This document shows, piece by piece, positions 9,264-18,654 of a DNA stretch of 64,000 nucleotides; within the stretch, counting starts at the first letter, position 1; each line of letters begins with the position of its first letter. Below the pieces are notes generated by a model, which was not told the origin of the DNA, ran no database searches, and saw only the letters and a program-made list of their open reading frames with translations. This DNA comes from Microglena sp. YARC. Its lineage: Eukaryota; Chlorophyta; Chlorophyceae; Chlamydomonadales; Chlamydomonadaceae. The DNA is taken from positions 91,398,888-91,462,887 of the forward strand of contig CM039463.1 of assembly GCA_022414725.1 (NCBI GenBank). The letters are read 5' to 3'. The position numbers were made by a program, and so were the translations under genes.

Positions 9264-11271
9264 ATGGGGGTAGTGCAAGACAAAGGAGATGACGATATTA
9301 ACATCACCGCCGTCAAGAGGACGATTAATTCTCTGTGCATGGATGTATCGAGGCATCAGATCTCCTCAAGGATACAAAGCATGGTACTCTTAATCAACCA
9401 CGCAGTTGCAGAGGCATACTTATTCGCAAACTTTCATATCACAAGATACCTCGATGATGGAGACTTTGACGTCAAGCAGTGACCACAACTGGATCGGAAC
9501 TTTTATTATAGGTGCCTCCTTGCGGTATCGACCTCCAATGTTCGAAAGGATACTCTGGGCCAGAGCTTCAATGATACCATGGTTGCTTTCGACGCCCTAA
9601 GACCTGCAGGCTACGTGAAGGTGGACATTCGTCCTTGGGGACAAATAATCGCAGACGTCTCAATACAAATGGCGACGATGGCGTGCAACAGCGTCTGGGC
9701 AAACGTGGACAGGGTCGTTATCAAGTACCTGCGCTTGAAACATCCCTCTCTGAAGAAACATTTCAAGAAGATTGCCAAAGCGGTGGTCCAGTACCCAGAA
9801 TCAAAAATCGACACAATCATCCCAGAGGGCCTCTTGCATGCGATCCACATCAAAGAGGTTGTCAGTCACTTGAGGGCTCTCTTTCCGCTGCCAAAAGGGA
9901 AGCAGTTCAACACTAGAGCGCACCTGACAATGCGATTGTTCCATCACGTGCTTACAGAGTTGGGAGAGGTCGGACGAGTGGATCCGAAAGATAAAAAAAC
10001 AAAAAAAAGTCACCCCCGTCTGTTCAGTATCCTTCCTCGCAAGAACGGCTTCACAGTTTTGTACGTCCCGATATCGTCCATGACTTTCATGAAGCTTCTC
10101 AGCATGGGTGATTCGCCACTCGAGAGCGTCTCTGGCGATGGACGTTACGAGAACCATACAATGCTGTGGCGAAAGTACTTTAATGTCCAAGGTCTTGAGA
10201 CGAAAAGGTCTCGCTTTGACAACCGAATCCTCAGCGACGGTAAAGGGGTATCCGTCCAAATGAAGCAGAAGGGTAAAGAAGAGGTCGTTGAAGAAGGAGA
10301 AAACGCAGGCTATCCCAAAGACGCAAATATCGTAGAATGCAAGGACGCAGTGGGTGCGCTGCGTGTCGGAGTAGACCCTGGAATGACAGATATCGTCACG
10401 GTAGCATCTTCTGCAGGTCGCATCGAGTCTTTCAGCTCGGCTCGCTTTAGCGAAGTTGCTGGGTACAATACAAGCAAGCGTCGCACCTACAAATGGAATG
10501 AAGAGACTCAAGACCTCGTGAAGTCCATTCCATCGCCTAATACGAGCAACATGGTCGACCTGCAGGACCATGTCAGAGCTTATCTCAAAGCGCTCCCGAT
10601 CCTCCTACAACACAGAGCCAACAAAGGCTACCGATCTATGCGATTCTTTCGATACGTTGGTAAACAGAAGACGATTGAAAAGGTATGCGATGTGATTGCA
10701 CCAAGGGCACAGACGACCGTTGTTGGCTTCGGCAACTGGTCCAACCAAGGGTATGGTATCAGTCGTTCATGTTCTGGGCCCATCAAAGAGATCAGGAGGT
10801 GCCTCTCACGTCGTAAGAATGTTTTGTTCAAAAACGTCGACGAACGCAACACCTTGTAAATGTCACGGCTGCTTCCAGAGGCTTGTCAACATGAAGGCAG
10901 ACAGCGTAGTCTGGCGCGGAGTTTGCAAAGAGTCCCCAATCGACGGGTCCATAACTGTTGAGAAGCAGAAGATGGTGGTGAAGAACGTCAAGGTCCACAA
11001 AGTACTGCACTGTAGAGACAGTGTCAAAAGCGCATCATCCAATGTGCGCTGTGGTGCAACCTGGAACCGAGACGTGAACGCTGCCAAGAACCTTCTTCTG
11101 CTTCTGACAACGTGGATGGACGGGAGAGAGCGACCTGAGGCATTCTGTGTTCCCTCGCCTCCCCCCAAAACCACAGTTTCCATCGAGGCGAGTGTGAGCG
11201 CTAAACCGACCTACCCACCTGGGTTTGTCAGCAGCTTGCCTTGTTATCCTTTGGGCCAACTTAAATGCTGA
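9264..11271 (+). pseudogene. Fanzor (TnpB-like RNA-guided nuclease), copy 1
   Basis: Homologous to the copy at 57353. Reading from MGVVQDKGDD it meets a TGA at 9480-9482 (TTA in other copies), then is open from 9483 to 10859. RuvC motif I is visible as GVDPGMTDIVT near 10375. At VDERNT a 2-nt deletion relative to the copies at 21659 and 41418 brings TAA into frame at 10857. The zinc finger (CKCHGC ... C) and RuvC-III (RDVNAAKNLL, with the catalytic Asp) follow in another frame to 11271. Fanzors are OMEGA-type nucleases guided by a transposon-end RNA. This copy is not translatable as one protein. Confidence 0.85.
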
Positions 11272-11399
11272 AATACAGAGATGAAGGGCAAAAATATGTA
11301 CTCGCCTTTAGCTGATCTACCCATTGGGTTCAAGGGTCACCGGTAGGGCGTCCCACAAATTGCGTCTCCGACTGTAGCGGCAACCATGAATGAATCATC

Positions 11400-11689
11400 C
11401 AGAAAACGGTATAAGGCGGTGACAATCATATATTGTATGAGTGGATGCTTAAGTGCAGCTGGTCCTTCAATGGACACTCAAAAAGGACCGACAAAAGAAC
11501 CATCCGGAGTCTGCAGGATGGAGAGCCGTGATCTAAAAAAGAACCACGATATTCTCGTTAACATCCTGCAATTTGTTGATTCAAAATCGTATTGGTGTTC
11601 CACTGCCCCGTGGGTTGCTGCACCATTAGGTTACACCGTAAGGTGTGCCGTACACGAGGCGGTTTCATTTTAGTATTCCGTCGACTGTA
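11400..11689 (-). mobile_element. MITE-C, left end eroded
   Basis: Contains AGCCGTGATCTAAAAAAGAA, TTTGTTGATTCAAAATCG and the right terminus TTTCATTTTAGTATTCCGTC then GACTGTA. The opposite end is only suggested by AACGGTATAAGGCGG. Same family as 3311-3741 and 45993-46256. Confidence 0.7.
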
Positions 11690-11764
11690 GATTACCGTGA
11701 GACTCCGTGAGTTACACCTGGCCGACGCCGCATTTTGGTTACATTTCAGGTAACATTTGCGGCC

Positions 11765-12045
11765 CCAACCGTGGCACAACCGTGGCACAACCGTGGCACA
11801 ACCGTGAGACTACTGTGAGACAACCGTGAGACAACTGTGAGACAACCGTGAGATAACCCAGAGATTACCGTGAGGCAACCCAGAGGCTACTCAAAGCCGC
11901 TTTTGGTCGACGCCGCATTCCTCTTCCCCGCAAGTGGACCTTAGAGCCCGACCTAAGTGGCTGCAAGTGGACCTTAGAGCCCGACCTAAGTGCTTTTTTC
12001 CAGCCCTGGCGCAAGGGCCGCAAGTGGACCTTAGAGCCCGACCTA
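11765..12045. repeat. two short tandem repeats
   Basis: 11765-11890 is an irregular array of CACAACCGTG / AGACAACCGTG units (10-12 bp). 11935-12045 holds three copies of GCAAGTGGACCTTAGAGCCC then GACCTAAGTG. The words TTTTTCCAGCCCTGGCGCA also occur at 13620, next to the WSC-like gene. No gene. Confidence 0.75.
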
Positions 12046-12046
12046 A

Positions 12047-12212
12047 AATGGGCGTTCCTGCCTCCCGGCCGATTTTGACTGGTTGCGAAACATGGTATCT
12101 AGCGGATTTGTGATTCCTTGGTGCTGATGTCTCAAGCTAGCGAGTCGTTCAGGAGGCTCTAAATCCTGTTTATAAATTAAAAAAAATCGGCCGGGAGGCA
12201 GGAACGCCCATT
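12047..12212 (-). mobile_element. MITE-A
   Basis: 166 bp with 30-bp terminal inverted repeats. Interior words (GGTTGCGAAACATGGTAT, TCGTTCAGGAGGCTCTAAAT) identify the reverse orientation relative to the copy at 28517. It lies at the edge of the 11935-12045 repeat. Confidence 0.9.
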
Positions 12213-12347
12213 TGTCCACTTCCCGATGACTGTATCGATCACAAACATGCACTGGGGGAGCGTCGCGCCGCCGCCTGTAACTTTACACTAATTTCAAAGA
12301 TGCATACAACAATCGTCGGACGTAATTTGACAAGTACAAGTGTGACC

Positions 12348-12420
12348 TACAGTCATCGGAACAGTAAGATGAAACAGATGGAAATGATATATGTTTCATT
12401 TTACTGTTCCGCCGACTGTA
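12348..12420. mobile_element. 73-bp micro-MITE (MITE-C ends only)
   Basis: TACAGTCATCGGAACAGTAA then GATGAAAC, 17 bp of spacer, then GTTTCATTTTACTGTTCC then GCCGACTGTA. It is two MITE-C terminal repeats with almost no interior, and would fold into a strong hairpin. Confidence 0.8.
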
Positions 12421-12584
12421 GAGGTGGAAACGCTTTGGTGTGAATCGCATGGTAATGTAAGGGTGTAGCAACCCACAAACGCTCGGGATATTGTAACCAC
12501 CTTCTTTTTCAGTACCTCTCTCCCCAGACACAAGAGTCGTTCTAAACGCATCGGTACTCTATTCCCCGTTGCCCCCCACCCCCA

Positions 12585-13610
12585 TTATATTTTGTATACC
12601 GAGTTTGCCCGTGCCCCCCCTGTCCCATTAGTACCGCAGTTTTTGCTTACGCCGTCGCGCGCGTAACTCTTAGATGCTTCCGTTCCTGTGTAACATACGT
12701 TGCCATCCTGAATCGCAAAGATGGTGTGCCCCCTTCCCTTTGCTACATTCGCGCACTCTTTTATGATCACGTCCTTGTTTGAATAGATTCGACCGTCACC
12801 ATTAGTTGACCTTGTGAGAGGTCGATTGATACCATATGCTTGGTCAGCGAAACATCCCAAGTATTTTGGGGTTCCGATATATGTTTGTACCGGTTTCCTG
12901 CACTGTTCAAAATCATTCTCATTGTATTCCCATCCTTTCGCTTTGTATGCACTTGTGACATCGTTGCAAGTGTAGCAAAAGCCAGTTTTGGCGCCGTAAC
13001 ACCAAGAGGCCACAGGGGGTGGTTTCTGCTGGAATTGTGAGACAGAGGCCGTAGCGGGTGGTTTCTGCTGTAATTGAGCGACCGAGGCCTTAGCGGGTGG
13101 TTTCTGCTGTAATTGAGCGACCGAGGCCTTAGCGGGTGGTTTCTGCTGTAATTCAGCGAAAGCGGCCTTGAAATTGGCGACGTCTCCCTTTGTCATACAT
13201 ATCCCGTCAATGCAGACCTTGGCAGTGGCTCAAGTTACATTCAAAGTTCCTTGGGCCGACAGACCCGTTGAGAAATTCACCTTCGTGTCCAATGCCTTTT
13301 GTTTACGTTCGATTGCGACGATGTGGGAATTAAGGTCGTTAGATCTTGTGTTGACCGTCGCTAAACCGTCTTTCAACATCGTATTAATCTTTTCATCAAA
13401 CTGCTTTCGCTTTTCCAGAGAAGAGGAATGCATGGTGTCCGTTTGTTGTGAGCGTTTGAACTCGGTATTCGACCGCAATACGAGATCTCCCAACTCGTCT
13501 TCAAGTGTGTTGATCTCTCTTCGCAGGGAAATGTGCAAGGCGATGAGAAAGCCGGCGACGACCATGACCAGTAAAATATATATAAATGCTAAGGATTCCA
13601 TAATATGCAC
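12585..13610 (-). pseudogene. membrane-anchored surface protein with WSC-like Cys-rich domain, in-frame TGA
   Basis: Starts at ATG 13610. One transmembrane segment lies at about residues 7-25 (IYILLVMVVAGFLIALHISL), then an extended coiled region, then a TGA at 13230-13232. The same frame continues to 12585: an AKVCIDGICM motif, 48-bp repeats encoding AELQQKPPAKASV units, and a C-terminal domain with KYLGCF, ECANVAKGRG, CYTG and a final Cys. The last part resembles the WSC-like/surface domain found in many giant-virus virion proteins (YLGC-F, C-W/Y-x-G, CG). It probably sits in the virion membrane with the domain outside. One stop in one continuous frame suggests decay or readthrough. Confidence 0.7.
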
Positions 13611-14007
13611 TTAGTAAGTGCCTTTTTCCAGCCCTGGCGCAGGGGCCTCTGACCCCCAGGACCCTGTTTTGGCTCTGAGCTGTGAAAGCACCTGGGCACT
13701 CTGTACGATCCTTGAGGGTTCCTTGAAGTCGCCTAAGTCCTTATTTATTCTCCCTTCCATCCTGAACAAGCTGCTCCTTCAAGCAGCATAAGTCGATCCT
13801 TTACACCATCCTGTATCCTTTGACCCCCCCCTCTCAGATTTTCGTTTCCGTGTGCTTTTCTTGGTGTGTCTTGTGGACGCTGATGGAAGAACAGGGGTAT
13901 GCGCAAGCCGCCGTGCATGTGTGAGGATGATTGATGTACTCCGATGGACGAGGATGATTGATGACTGGACGACACAGTGTTCCGCCATTTGCGTGAGGAT
14001 GACGGGG

Positions 14008-14172
14008 CTTTGAAGTTTTGTCAACAACTTCACCCGCATCCGATACTTTCTCGTTGTATTTTGTTAATTTTCTGCAATTCGATGCGTTCATGCGGAGCGC
14101 GCCGGCCCACTCGATCCATTCATCAAGCGTCCGTTCTTTTTTGTAGGAGGCCTCATTATTAATATAAAGCAA
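14008..14172 (-). pseudogene. fragment paralogous to the basic gene at 60097-60800
   Basis: KKERTLDEWIEWAGALRM and KTSKP match the paralogue at 60 kb almost residue for residue. Similarity stops at both ends: the 5' part is replaced by LYINNEASY, and the 3' part runs into unrelated sequence after the KTSKP codons. It has glutamate where the 60 kb copy has a stop codon. Confidence 0.8.
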
Positions 14173-14178
14173 CTATTT

Positions 14179-14562
14179 ATGTGTGTGTGTAATACACCTG
14201 TTGTCATGACTTCTACAGGCATTGTTCCCATGTCGATAAGCTATATGAATCGCACCGTCCACGTGCTCCGGAGTGACATGGCGCCAGACATAGTCATCAA
14301 GCTTCAAAGCTTGTCAAACAAAACGGGACGCGTTTGGACAGAGAATGCAGATGGTATCACAGTGTTTACACCTGAGATGAGTGTGCATGATACAACAGAT
14401 GTAACTGCCATTAAGGCTGCGCGTGTGGAGAACACCTACATCATCGAGATTAATCGGTCATATGTCATCGCTTACTGCGGCATTCAAATTCTAAGGATTT
14501 GCAGACAGCAGCAGCAAGCTATGTTTGTGTGCAACGGTTCTACTATGGATGCTACAACTTGA
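14179..14562 (+). CDS. hypothetical protein
   Basis: 127 residues, no recognised domain. A second ATG at 14206 is an equally good start because the first nine codons fall in a GT-rich run. Beta-rich composition (VPMSISYMNRTVHVL, TYIIEINRSYVIAY) with a Gln/Cys-rich end. It is one of the longer frames between the WSC-like gene and the MITE-A at 14658. Confidence 0.45.
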   Translation: MCVCNTPVVMTSTGIVPMSISYMNRTVHVLRSDMAPDIVIKLQSLSNKTGRVWTENADGITVFTPEMSVHDTTDVTAIKAARVENTYIIEINRSYVIAYCGIQILRICRQQQQAMFVCNGSTMDATT

Positions 14563-14657
14563 CATGGAGGATCCGTTAGGGTAGCGAATGTTCGTGAGGA
14601 ACAACTTCGTCAGATGAAGGCTTACTGTGACACTGATGATCGACTTACTCGGGTGTC

Positions 14658-14823
14658 AATGGGCGTTCCTGCCTCCCGGCCGATTTTTTTAAATTTCTAA
14701 TCAGGATTTAGAGCCTCTTGAACGACTCGCTAGCTTGAGACATCAGCACCAAGGAATCACAATTCCGGTCCATACCATGTTTCGCAACCAGTCAAAATCG
14801 GCCGGGAGGCAGGAACGCCCATT
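14658..14823 (+). mobile_element. MITE-A
   Basis: 166 bp with intact 30-bp terminal inverted repeats and the standard interior. It differs from the 28517 copy at only a few positions. Confidence 0.9.
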
Positions 14824-15165
14824 ATATGTCAAAAATTTATACAGATACATTTCATATTTTTTGGGGGTCGTCAAGTCAAGGATCCGAACACGTATCCGCG
14901 CTGAATGACAAGTGCATTGCTCACAAACTCAGCAAAAACGCACACTCCATCTCGGGAACAACAATTATTTCAACAAAAAATAAATGCTGAAGAATTCTTC
15001 CGGAGGCTCCCTATTTTAAACGTGTTCACATGAACACCTCTGAAAAGATAATTTTTCTTTGTTCGCCTGCGTAAAATCCTGCTTCTTCGATACAAACAAC
15101 GTTAGAGCTTTCTCTGTACTTGTCACAGAACATTTCTACATTTTCTTTTGAATGTCCGTAGAGAA
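14824..15165. other. mostly non-coding; short minus-strand frame at 15024-15172
   Basis: 14960-15015 (ACAATTATTTCAACAAAAAA, CTGAAGAATTCTTCCGGAGG) recurs inverted at 38575-38625. On the minus strand a frame from about 15172 to 15024 encodes YGHSKENVEMF and CIEEAGFYAGE, one base out of phase with the gene at 15166-15519. It may be that gene's frameshifted end or a separate small gene. Confidence 0.4.
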
Positions 15166-15519
15166 TTATAATGTATGCACAGGATTCACTCTTTGCCCCC
15201 CTGGTCTATTTTCGCGAGTCAGTTGTTTCAATTCGCTGATTGTGACACTACATGCATCGAGAGCATCCTCTGTGATGTCGAACCCCTTCTCCTGCGCCCA
15301 CATCAGTGCTTGACGGCCACAGAAGAGTCCATTGTCATCTCTGATGGCTGGCAATGAAGTCACCTGCCACACCGAGAGTAGTTCAGTAACGCAATATGTA
15401 AGGGGCTCATCCAGTGCTATGATGCGAAACCCCATGATTTCCTGTAGTGGATGGAATATATGGTTGTATGCTTCAAGTGACGGACAAGAGGCAGATACGA
15501 TGACAAATTTGTGTCCCAT
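15166..15519 (-). CDS. small protein, possible thioredoxin fold
   Basis: 117 residues. The start MGHKFVIVSASCPSLEAY places a Cys-Pro after a hydrophobic strand, and TSLPAIRDDNGLFCGRQAL has the cis-Pro-like LPAI followed by a hydrophobic turn and a helix, an order seen in glutaredoxin-like folds. There is no CXXC. The 3' end may be shifted, since an open tail continues one base out of phase. Assignment is tentative. Confidence 0.4.
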   Translation of the reverse strand: MGHKFVIVSASCPSLEAYNHIFHPLQEIMGFRIIALDEPLTYCVTELLSVWQVTSLPAIRDDNGLFCGRQALMWAQEKGFDITEDALDACSVTISELKQLTRENRPGGQRVNPVHTL

Positions 15520-15861
15520 GTTGGTTGTTATTAATACATAAGCGACAATATTTGGAAATAAATGTACGACATCGCCGTTATAAAATTGGCGTTAAGAATT
15601 CTCGACATACAAGAAAAGCGCAGGAGCGGGTCGGAAGCTGTTACGTTTGTCACAGACCACTTGTAGAGTCCGCCCACCAAGCTTCATTGTATTCATCCAG
15701 CTTGACGTGTGTACGGACGTGGATGACTTGACAGTTCAGGTCGCCTATCACCGACGCTGCCTGCCTCTGTCTACCCCTCCAAGAGATGCGTTGCATGCCG
15801 TGCCAAAATCACATGCTTGAATATAAGGAGGAGTACGATGACATGGGTACGTACCCCCCTC

Positions 15862-15935
15862 AACGTTGCCCAAAAGCAACGATCTTCAGTTTTTAGAATA
15901 TAAGGCGTGCTTTATTTACAAATAAAGCCCAACCA
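15862..15935 (+). mobile_element. diverged Family II end and short hairpin
   Basis: CAACGTTGCCCAAAAGCAAC is the stem-loop present in all Family II right ends. Downstream, GCTTTATTTACAAATAAAGC is an independent perfect hairpin. It lies 18-90 bp upstream of the gene at 15953 and could be part of its promoter region. Confidence 0.55.
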
Positions 15936-15952
15936 TTCTAAAAATCATACAA

Positions 15953-16216
15953 ATGCCACCAACGTACACAGTCACCGTTCAGTATACAGACGACAGTAGT
16001 CCGATATCAGGTTTCATTTGCAGTATTCGAACTGTGGAAGATTCCTTGTTGGCATGTCAGGGGGGGATAGGGGGAACAATATCAGAGGCTATCGATGACT
16101 TCAGACATCGGGTTACAATGTGGCTGGCATATCCTGAGAATCATGGATTTTCTGCCTGGACAACGCCTCTCACCGACATCTCTGAGATCAAAAACGTAAT
16201 TAGGACTTTTAGTTAG
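15953..16216 (+). CDS. hypothetical protein, duplicated in window
   Basis: 87 residues from the first ATG after an A/T-rich leader. TYTVTVQYTDDSSPISGFIC suggests an edge beta-strand, then a Gly-rich loop and a helix. No family recognised. A broken inverse copy at 2715-2895 shows it belongs to a duplicated family. Confidence 0.55.
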   Translation: MPPTYTVTVQYTDDSSPISGFICSIRTVEDSLLACQGGIGGTISEAIDDFRHRVTMWLAYPENHGFSAWTTPLTDISEIKNVIRTFS

Positions 16217-16249
16217 ACACCAGAGTGATTGGGATCATAATTCGTGGAT

Positions 16250-16591
16250 TCACACCCGATGGGATCCTGATGAAAATAAACAGAAGTAGTTGAGATCCCG
16301 CGTTTGTAACTCGCAGACAAGATGATCAATTGAATCCTTGATGATGTTGGTTACTTGTAATCTATGCTGGTCATGCCAAATGTACCCCATGGGCACGACC
16401 ATCGGAAACTGTTTGCTGAGTTGTATGTCAATGTCAGATATCACGAAGATACGGATGTGATTTGTCACAATGTCTGGCGCCGCCATACCTGTGAGTATCG
16501 GGAGGGGCGGATATGACATGATCGACCCTGGACATGCGGGAGTCATTGCTGCATGCCCGGCCATGGTCATGTTCTCCACAGTGGCCATCAT
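16250..16591 (-). CDS. hypothetical protein
   Basis: 113 residues, Met-rich start, with hydrophobic strands (NHIRIFVISDIDIQL, QFPMVVPMGYIW) and a helical end. No family recognised. It overlaps the antisense frame at 16470-16985, which I consider a shadow. Convergent with 15953-16216. Confidence 0.4.
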   Translation of the reverse strand: MMATVENMTMAGHAAMTPACPGSIMSYPPLPILTGMAAPDIVTNHIRIFVISDIDIQLSKQFPMVVPMGYIWHDQHRLQVTNIIKDSIDHLVCELQTRDLNYFCLFSSGSHRV

Positions 16592-16675
16592 CAGGAGTTT
16601 CTTGTGTACTCAGGTGAATGTTGATAAGGGGGAAATCGTGTGTTTACTGTACTCAGGGTCAAAATATTTGACGAA

Positions 16676-17590
16676 ATGCGTTGGCGTCTCCCGCAGTATG
16701 ATGATGATGAAGAAGAGCCAGATCATCAATTTTGCCACCATGAACATGAGCTGCCAACCGACTCGCCCTCTTCATCATCCAGCAGCAAGGCACTTCTGTT
16801 GTATGTGGATTATACTTATGTTCCTACGGATCACATTCAGAGGACTTTATGTGTGCACATGCGTGAAACAGGAACCATGTTGGGCAAGAATGTGGATGGT
16901 TTGGACATACCAGGTCACCACAGCACGTGGGTTCGCTTTTTGCACCCACTCGACTTTCATGTCGCTGTGCTTCCGGGGCACTTGAAGAAGGCGGAGCTGA
17001 TGGATCTTTTGGATGGTCACGTGGCACACTCACATGATGACTCGGTGCTCGTGATCGTCTTGTGCGGTCATGGATCCTCCGGCCAACTCGTCATGACCAA
17101 CGGGGCGAAGGTGTCACTGGAGGAGGTGTCACATGCGACAATGCATCACAGAGGAACAGTGTTGCCTTTCATGTTGTTTTGCGGTGCGCGGCCTTCCGAG
17201 GGCCTCAACCCACTGAGAGGGATCAAGAACAACAACAAACTTCGACGGTGCATGTTCATCTTTGCAACCGATGACGCTGTCTTGAACTCGCAAACACTGA
17301 ATGCATTTGTGAAAGCGATCGGCAGCATCATGGATACTAGGGAATGTTGTTGTTACTCTGGGATTGAGGACGCCATTCGCTGTCACATGCGTGTGTTCAA
17401 CGGATCCGTCTTGCATCTGGTGGGGGAAAACAACGAGATGCGAGGTTCTTTGTTTCAACCGGCATTCGTCATGCAGAGAGAGGTGAGCTTGGCTTGTACC
17501 AAAGAGGCTACTCGAAATATCTTCGATAACCTCTTCAACCTGCTGCACCCCCCAACGTTGCCCAAATGCAACGATCTGCAGTCTGGATGA
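16676..17590 (+). CDS. caspase-like (clan CD) candidate with transposon-derived C-terminus
   Basis: ATG 16676 is followed by an acidic and Ser-rich leader. The body has a hydrophobic strand then His-Gly (VLVIVLCGHGSSGQLV, near residue 140), and about 45 residues later a strand with Cys (VLPFMLFCGARPSEG). That order and spacing match the His and Cys dyad of caspase/metacaspase folds, although the Cys context (FCGAR) is not the classical QACRG or DSCHSG. The last ~30 residues (KEATRNIFDNLFNLLHPP...) equal a translation of the Family II end found at 39600-39720. The original C-terminus has therefore been replaced or extended by an inserted transposon end. The enzymatic role is inferred. Confidence 0.5.
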   Translation: MRWRLPQYDDDEEEPDHQFCHHEHELPTDSPSSSSSSKALLLYVDYTYVPTDHIQRTLCVHMRETGTMLGKNVDGLDIPGHHSTWVRFLHPLDFHVAVLPGHLKKAELMDLLDGHVAHSHDDSVLVIVLCGHGSSGQLVMTNGAKVSLEEVSHATMHHRGTVLPFMLFCGARPSEGLNPLRGIKNNNKLRRCMFIFATDDAVLNSQTLNAFVKAIGSIMDTRECCCYSGIEDAIRCHMRVFNGSVLHLVGENNEMRGSLFQPAFVMQREVSLACTKEATRNIFDNLFNLLHPPTLPKCNDLQSG

Positions 17591-17634
17591 TTATAAGGTG
17601 TGTCCCACTTTATTTGAGAACTACAGTCGGCGGA
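17498..17634 (+). mobile_element. Family II right end, solo
   Basis: Matches the Fanzor-side end of 39594-40291 in reverse. It includes the CAACGTTGCCC...GCAACG stem-loop, GATGATTATAAGGTGTGTCC and CACTTTATTTGAGAACTACAG. The last bases merge into a MITE-C start (TACAGTCGGCGGAACAGTAA, 17627-17655). It forms the 3' end of the preceding reading frame. Confidence 0.8.
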
Positions 17635-17692
17635 ACAGTAAAATGAACGGTATAAGACGGTAATATATATAGCTCAAATAGTTGTATACAGG

Positions 17693-18110
17693 ATGGACAC
17701 AAAGACCGTATCGGAGCTTAGGGCGATGTACGAATCTGATGATGCTATCGAAGCTGATGATGCTATCGAAGAACTCTTCCGACGGGCTGAGGTCACCGAG
17801 GCAGCCGAGGCAGCCGAGGCATCTTCTGCTGTGCCTCCTCAGCCTGAACATCCGACGTACGTATCGGCAATTGTTGCTCGCACTCTCTTTTCATGCGCAG
17901 TTCAAGCTCGTTTTGGTATGAGGCCGATTTTGTAAAACCGTTTCAGGGGTGAACTCCCCCGTGGCTGCTGTCCTTTACGAACAGGGATTTTCTGTTCGAA
18001 CTGCCTTCATGAAGATGCCTTCGGGAATGACGATGCCCTCAAGATGGAGTTCGTGCGTTGCTTGTTTCGCGCCTACGATCACGATTTCTGCTTCGACATG
18101 CCCCCTCCGG
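17693..18110 (+). CDS. possible short multi-exon acidic protein
   Basis: ATG 17693 begins MDTKTVSELRAMYESDDAIE, duplicated in part (DDAIEADDAIEE), then an Ala/Glu tract. A GTACGT...TCATGCGCAG stretch (about 17856-17898) has intron-like ends. Further on, a frame encoding CLHEDAFGNDDALKMEFVRC and FDMPPP looks coding until repeat IV starts at about 18130. Splicing is guessed from consensus. Otherwise the product is 80 residues ending at 17935. Confidence 0.3.
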
Positions 18111-18129
18111 CGTGTGTGTGTGTGTGTGT

Positions 18130-18415
18130 GTGTCTGCTGGTTGATGTTACACTGTGGGCTCCCCTCCAGTCGCCCACCCGCTCGGTTCCTCGCGGACTCC
18201 TTTGTGGGGGCTCCCCTCCGGTCGCCCCCGGTCGCTCCGCTGGGGGGAAGAGGTTAAAGAGGCTCCGCCACTTGTCTAATGCGGTATGGTGGTTCTCATC
18301 CATTTACAAGCAGTTTTTAGGTTGGTTGCTTGAGGATGAGAACAACCGTGATGTAGAATGATAGGTTTCCCTGAATTTTGTTACTTGCGTTATTTTTTGA
18401 TGTGGAGGGCTATAG
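18130..18415 (+). repeat. dispersed repeat IV, full copy
   Basis: Same order of blocks as 8366-8640, preceded by a (GT)n run. Probably truncates the gene before it. Confidence 0.75.
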
Positions 18416-18654
18416 CGGCACCTGTGCCGACACAGGTGCCGCCGTGATGAGAGTGGTCGCAACCTCGGGGTAGCTTCCTCGTCTGAAATGCCGGAAGTTT
18501 GGCAGGTGCGGTGAGAAGGTGTGGATGGCCAACCTGGTTGGGTCCACACCGGCCTGAATCCTTCTGCATTGGAAAAGGTGGCAGTGTTGTCCAGCATTGC
18601 GGCGGCGAGGAGGAGAGAATAAAAAAATGCACTTTTTATATAATTGGTGTGTTC

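Larger units (their letters stand above)
8653..11376. mobile_element. Family I Fanzor/IS630 transposon, copy 1
   Basis: Bounded by TACAGCTAGGGACATTTG at the transposase side and ...GCGTCTCCGACTGTA at the Fanzor side. Both ends finish in the TACAG/CTGTA typical of Tc1/IS630 elements at a TA target. It contains a transposase remnant (minus), a divergent broken Fanzor (plus), and a nested MITE-A at 8700-8867. The transposase has lost most of its catalytic region through an internal deletion, so this copy could move only with help. Confidence 0.85.

Noticed and set aside
12585..13610. Collagen-like protein, suggested by the AELQQKPPAKASV repeats
   Set aside because: There is no Gly-X-Y periodicity. 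The repeats are Lys/Pro/Gln-rich linkers between the coiled region and the Cys-rich domain.
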